A stretch of 64,000 nt of DNA from positions 222,336-286,335 of the forward strand of contig MU405248.1 of the NCBI GenBank assembly GCA_022836615.1, read 5' to 3'. The notes below the pieces were generated by a model. The model was not told where the DNA came from. It made no database searches and saw nothing but the letters and a program-made list of their open reading frames with translations. The DNA is from Annulohypoxylon bovei var. microspora (Eukaryota; Ascomycota; Sordariomycetes; Xylariales; Hypoxylaceae). Shown piece after piece: positions 59,959-64,000 of this stretch (position 1 is its first letter; every line of letters starts with the position of its first letter). The position numbers and the translations under genes are program-made.

Positions 59959-61029
59959 AATAAAAGCGTTAATTAAATTAAATATTAATTTAAAGTTTAT
60001 TAATTTATTTAATAACTTCGGTAACGAAAATTAAAATAATTATATTTATTTAATAAAAATAAATAATAATTTTAAATTATTATTATATAAAAATAAATTA
60101 ATTAAAGAAAAATATAAAAAATAATATAATTTTTTTATAATTAAATTAAACGATAAAAAGTATTTTATAATTTTTTTTAATTATAATTATATAATTTATT
60201 ATGTTTTATAATTTTTAATAAAAAATTTATAAAAATATAAAACGAAGTAATTATTTATTATAATAAAAATAAGCGGTTTAAAACCACATATAACGAAAAA
60301 TATTATTATTACGGTAAAATTTAAAATTAAAAATAAATATAACGCCCCATTTATAATGTTAATAAAAATCGTTTTAAATAAAACATTTTTAAAAAACTTT
60401 ACATTTAAAAAAAATATATTTCATAAATGAAAAATTTAATGTAAAAATAAAACAAACGAAAAAATTATTATATTATAAAAATATAAAAAAAAACTTATTT
60501 TAAAATTAATTAATAAAATATTAATTAATTACATATAAAAGTTAATTTTTAACATTTTTTATAAACTTAAATTATAATAATATAAAAATATATTTATTAT
60601 AAATAATATAATTAACGTTTATTTAAACATTTATATTAATAAAATATTTAAATTTTTTAATAAAAAGAAATAATAAATAAATATAATTATAAAAACATAA
60701 TATTATATTAATATAAATAATTTTCCATTTATAAAGTTTTTTTTAAAAAAATATAATTTATAATAAAAATAAATGTTATATAAATTCGTTAAAAAATATA
60801 AAAAAAAAATTATTCGAAAAAATAAAAATCTTTAAGCTTTATTATCGTTGTTTACCTTTAAGAAAACATTTAATTAAATGGTTATATTAAGTAAAATAAA
60901 TCCAAATATAATTTAACGTTTTTATTACGATTATTAAAAAATTAATAAACGTATAAAAAAAAATATACATCCGTTATTTAATATTATGGATTAAATTTAA
61001 AAGGTATTAAGTTATAAATGGTACGTTTT

Positions 61030-61300
61030 TATCGATTTAAAAAACGGGTTTTAACATATATTTATATACGGATTATATCGTGAAAAAACGGCTTTCGTAA
61101 CCTTATTTAAAATATACGAATAAATAATAATGTTATTTAATTTAATAAACGTTTTAATAATGTTTTAAATACTTATAAAAAAAATCATGGTTTTTTTTAT
61201 TAAATGGTTAATTAAATTATTAAATAATATAATAATATAAATTAATACGAAAAAATAATTACATGAATAATTTTTAATGGTTTTTAAACGTTTTATAATA
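61030..61300 (+). pseudogene. Reverse transcriptase remnant of the outer Ty3/gypsy element
   Basis: One plus-strand frame preserves the spacing of Ty3/gypsy RT despite many stops: DLKNGF, then EKTAF, an IYE after a Phe-Lys, M-F-L-N spacing, and LLNNIII where the Y-x-D-D-I-L-I-Y block should be, with Asp replaced by Asn as G-to-A change predicts. It is dead. Confidence 0.6.
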
Positions 61301-63476
61301 TATAACATAATTATTAATACTTTTAAATCTTAGTTTTTTATTAAAAAAAAAATCTTTTTTAATTTTATTATTTTTAAAGTTAACATTAAAGCAAACTTAA
61401 TTAAAATAATAATAATTAAAAATTATTTTAAACTTAAAATAATTATATAAATTAAAATGTTTATTAATGTAATAAATTATTTTAAATATTTAATAAAAGA
61501 TTATTTAATAATAATAACTTCGTTAATAATTTTTATAAATGGATTTAAAGGTGAATTTATTAAATTAAATGTAAAAGTGATAATAATATAAAAAAAAATT
61601 TATAATTTAATTATTATTATATTAATAATATAATAATTTAATTAAAAATTATTTTTAATAATTAAATTAAACGTTAATAAATTATATATTAAAATAATTT
61701 TATTTTAATTATATTTTTACGGTAATTAAAATGTTTTATATTTAATAATTTATTTTTTTAAAAAGCTTATAAATACATAAATATATTATTTAATTTAAAA
61801 AAAAGAATTATTAAAAATTATATTATTATTATAACATTAATACCATTAAATAAAAAAAAAATTATAATAATTATAAACCATAAATCGTTTAAATTAATTA
61901 ATATTAAAGTTAAATAATTTATTAAAATTATATGTTTTTTAAATATTATTAAACATTATAATATATGGATTATTTATTATTTTAATAAAATTCACGTATT
62001 AATAAATTATTTATTTAAACCTTTTAATTCGAACTTAATTAATAAAGCTTTATTAATTAACGAAAATAAAATAATAACGAAATTTATTTAATATTTTTAT
62101 GAATTTAATTAATTAAATTTTTAAGTAATTTACGAACATTTATTATAAAAAATAAACCTTTTAACGGTAATAAAAAAAAAATAAATAAAAAAACATTTCG
62201 TTAAACATTAAAATTAATTATATAAGATTTTAAAATATATTAAAATATTCGAAAATTCTTTACATACGGCGGGAACGGTAATTAATATAATAAATATATA
62301 ACTTATATTAAAATATAATAATATAATTCGTTAATTAACAAATATACATCACGATTAAAAACATGTTACGATTAAAGTGATATTTAAAAAAGTAATAAAA
62401 TTATTTTAACATTTTAAAATAATGTTAATAATACATTAAATTATAATTAAATATCCTTTTTATTAATTAATGAAAAAATTAAATACGTTATTATTAAATT
62501 TATAATTAATATATTTTTTAACACCGTTTACGTGTTAAATAATCGATTATACGTTTTTAAAATAAACGGTGATATTAATGGTAATTAAATATATTATTAA
62601 TTAAATGAAAATTAAAATAATATTATTAACGAAATTTATTAATTATATTTTATTATTTATAAAAATTAAAAAAACGTTTAATTATTTATGGGAATAAATA
62701 TTTAATAACGTTTAAAATTTTATTAATTATAAAGTTATAAATTAAATTTAATAACACGATTCCATTATAAAACCAATTATTTTTTTACGTTTTAAAAGTA
62801 ATAATAAAATAAAAAAAATTAATAATAATTTAAAAAAAATTATATTTTAAAAACATTAAATAAATTTTATAATTATAAACTTATTTAATTTATTTCGATG
62901 AATTTTAACCATTTATAATTATATTATTAAACTTAATAATTATAATAGTTTTTTTTTAATATTTAACACGTAATTTTTTTAAAATTAATTATTTATCGAA
63001 TACGCCGAATATATTTACGAATTAATTAAAAAAGAAAAAGTTATAATTTAAAAATAATTAATAATATAATACGAAGTTTTTATAATTTATAATTATTATA
63101 ATGGTATAAAAACATTTTAAAAATAAATAAAAACGTATTTATAAAAAAAGAAAAATTTAATACGTATTTACGCTTTTAAAAATTAAATATTAAAAATATA
63201 ATAATAAATAAATAAATATAAATTATATTATAACGACCCGTGGGAAATTTATTATTATTATTAAAGTAATATTTATTAATTATATAACTTAAAAAAATTA
63301 ATATTTTTTAATAAATATAACGGTAATAATTTATTCCCGGCGTACGTAAATAATAATTATTTCGTACGAAACTTATAATATATAAATAAACGAATGTTTA
63401 ATTAAAACCGGCGGCGGTTATAAAAAAAATTATATTTATAATAATTATAAATAATTATAATAAAAAAAAAAAATAA

Positions 63477-63684
63477 TATAAATTTTTAATTTAAAGGTTT
63501 TTATAATAACGTTTAAATTATTTACGATAATAAACGTAAATTATTAAAATAATTTTAAATCGCATATAAATTTAATTAATTATAAAACTTAAATTAATTA
63601 ATAATTAATTATATAAATTTATTTTTATTAATATAAAATAATATTTATTATATATAAATAATATTCCGTATAATTAAAAAGCTC
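63477..63684 (+). repeat. Right copy of the outer direct repeat (probable LTR part)
   Basis: Partner of 51660-51867. Upstream at about 63231 the sequence TATAACGACCCGTGGG could be a mutated LTR start (TGTAACGACCC is a common Ty3/gypsy LTR start), but the left copy does not show it, so the true LTR limits are uncertain. Confidence 0.7.
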
Positions 63685-63840
63685 GGATATATAATTTTTA
63701 ACCGTGAGTTTTTTTAATAACGATAAAAAACTTATATTATATATAATGTAATTTATACGAATAAATAATAATGTTTTTATATTAAAAAAGGGTAAAAAAT
63801 GATTAATATCGCTTAACAATGGTTAATTAAAAGGTAAGTT

Positions 63841-64000
63841 AAGTCACGTTTACATACGTGGTTATAAAAGAAAAATAATTGTGCGAGGTAAAAGTATCAC
63901 AAAACTTATCTCAGCGAGCTCAAACCAGTATTTGGGAATTTCGTTTGTACCTTTTTAGCCACATCATTTTTTAACCAATCAAACGCGTTATATCTTTTTT
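63841..64000. other. Return to normal sequence at the right edge
   Basis: From about 63840 the composition is ordinary again. No ORF or motif is visible in the 160 bases available. Confidence 0.5.

Larger units (their letters stand above)
51600..63840 (+). mobile_element. Heavily RIP-mutated Ty3/gypsy-like retroelement, interrupted by a nested element
   Basis: This block is extremely AT-rich and full of stops on both strands. Near-identical direct repeats lie close to both ends (51660-51867 and 63477-63684). A reverse-transcriptase remnant on the plus strand is recognisable at about 61030-61300. Together these suggest one LTR retroelement on the + strand into which the 53623-59953 element inserted; removing the latter leaves about 5.9 kb, a normal Ty3/gypsy size. 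The outer boundaries are approximate. Composition returns to normal at about 63.84 kb. Confidence 0.65.

Noticed and set aside
51600..63840. AT-rich block as mitochondrial DNA insertion or centromere core
   Set aside because: LTR pairs, a target duplication, polypurine tract and readable gypsy pol explain it as RIPed transposons; no mitochondrial gene motif was seen.
1..64000. CRISPR array, bacterial operon or prophage
   Set aside because: No regularly spaced repeats, and gene structure with spliceosomal introns is plainly fungal.
1..64000. Secondary-metabolite cluster built from the transporter, hydrolase and phosphatase genes
   Set aside because: The genes are tens of kilobases apart among housekeeping genes and no backbone synthase is present.

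Overview
The window reads as a chromosomal segment of a filamentous ascomycete (Pezizomycotina, plausibly Sordariomycetes; the order is a guess). The grounds are short introns of roughly 50-75 bp (one of 265 bp) with GT...AG ends and CTAAC/CTAAT branch sites, a HET-domain gene, a GPI-anchored GH17 glucanase, a fungal hamartin, and a 12-kb AT-rich block of Ty3/gypsy retroelements carrying repeat-induced point mutation (RIP)-like damage. I joined exons by hand; every model given here closes in frame across its introns.

Layout: 1-555 is a GC-rich ORF, probably the end of a gene that starts outside the window. 0.56-4.9 kb shows no gene. 4.9-6.7 kb is an MFS/ZIF-like transporter (+). 8.4-9.8 kb is an EglC-like glucanase (-). 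12.6-15.9 kb is TSC1/hamartin (-). 17.0-18.0 kb is a DJ-1/PfpI protein (+). 18.5-19.1 kb is mitoribosomal uL23m (+). 19.2-20.3 kb is a METTL4-like MT-A70 methyltransferase (-). 21.8-25.6 kb is a CSC1/OSCA-like channel (+). 27.2-29.4 kb is a TM9SF nonaspanin (+). 30.0-31.0 kb is a HotDog thioesterase-like protein (-). 32.5-33.7 kb is a LEU5-like mitochondrial carrier (-). 34.8-35.6 kb is a CCDC124/Oxs1-like protein (-). 36.5-38.4 kb is a HET protein (+). 39.8-40.9 kb is a single-pass membrane protein (-). 42.0-43.6 kb is a membrane-anchored histidine acid phosphatase (-). 44.4-45.9 kb is an unrecognised low-complexity protein (-). 47.7-49.0 kb is SEC62 (+). 49.6-50.4 kb is an alpha/beta hydrolase (-). 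Most are housekeeping or membrane-traffic genes with no operon-like link.

51.6-63.85 kb is a nested transposon block. A heavily mutated Ty3/gypsy element on the + strand is interrupted by a 6,331-bp chromodomain-type Ty3/gypsy element on the - strand (53623-59953). The inner element has two 216-bp LTRs that align without gaps and differ only by transitions, and it is flanked by 5-bp target-site duplications. The inner element is a mosaic: about 4 kb at its left end, including one LTR and all of pol, is lightly mutated and still one reading frame broken only by nonsense codons at glutamine positions. Its other end and the surrounding outer element are reduced to AT-rich sequence in which most surviving cytosines sit in CpG. 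This mosaic and the CpG sparing are the most unusual observations. I did not find a new multi-gene system in the gene-bearing part.
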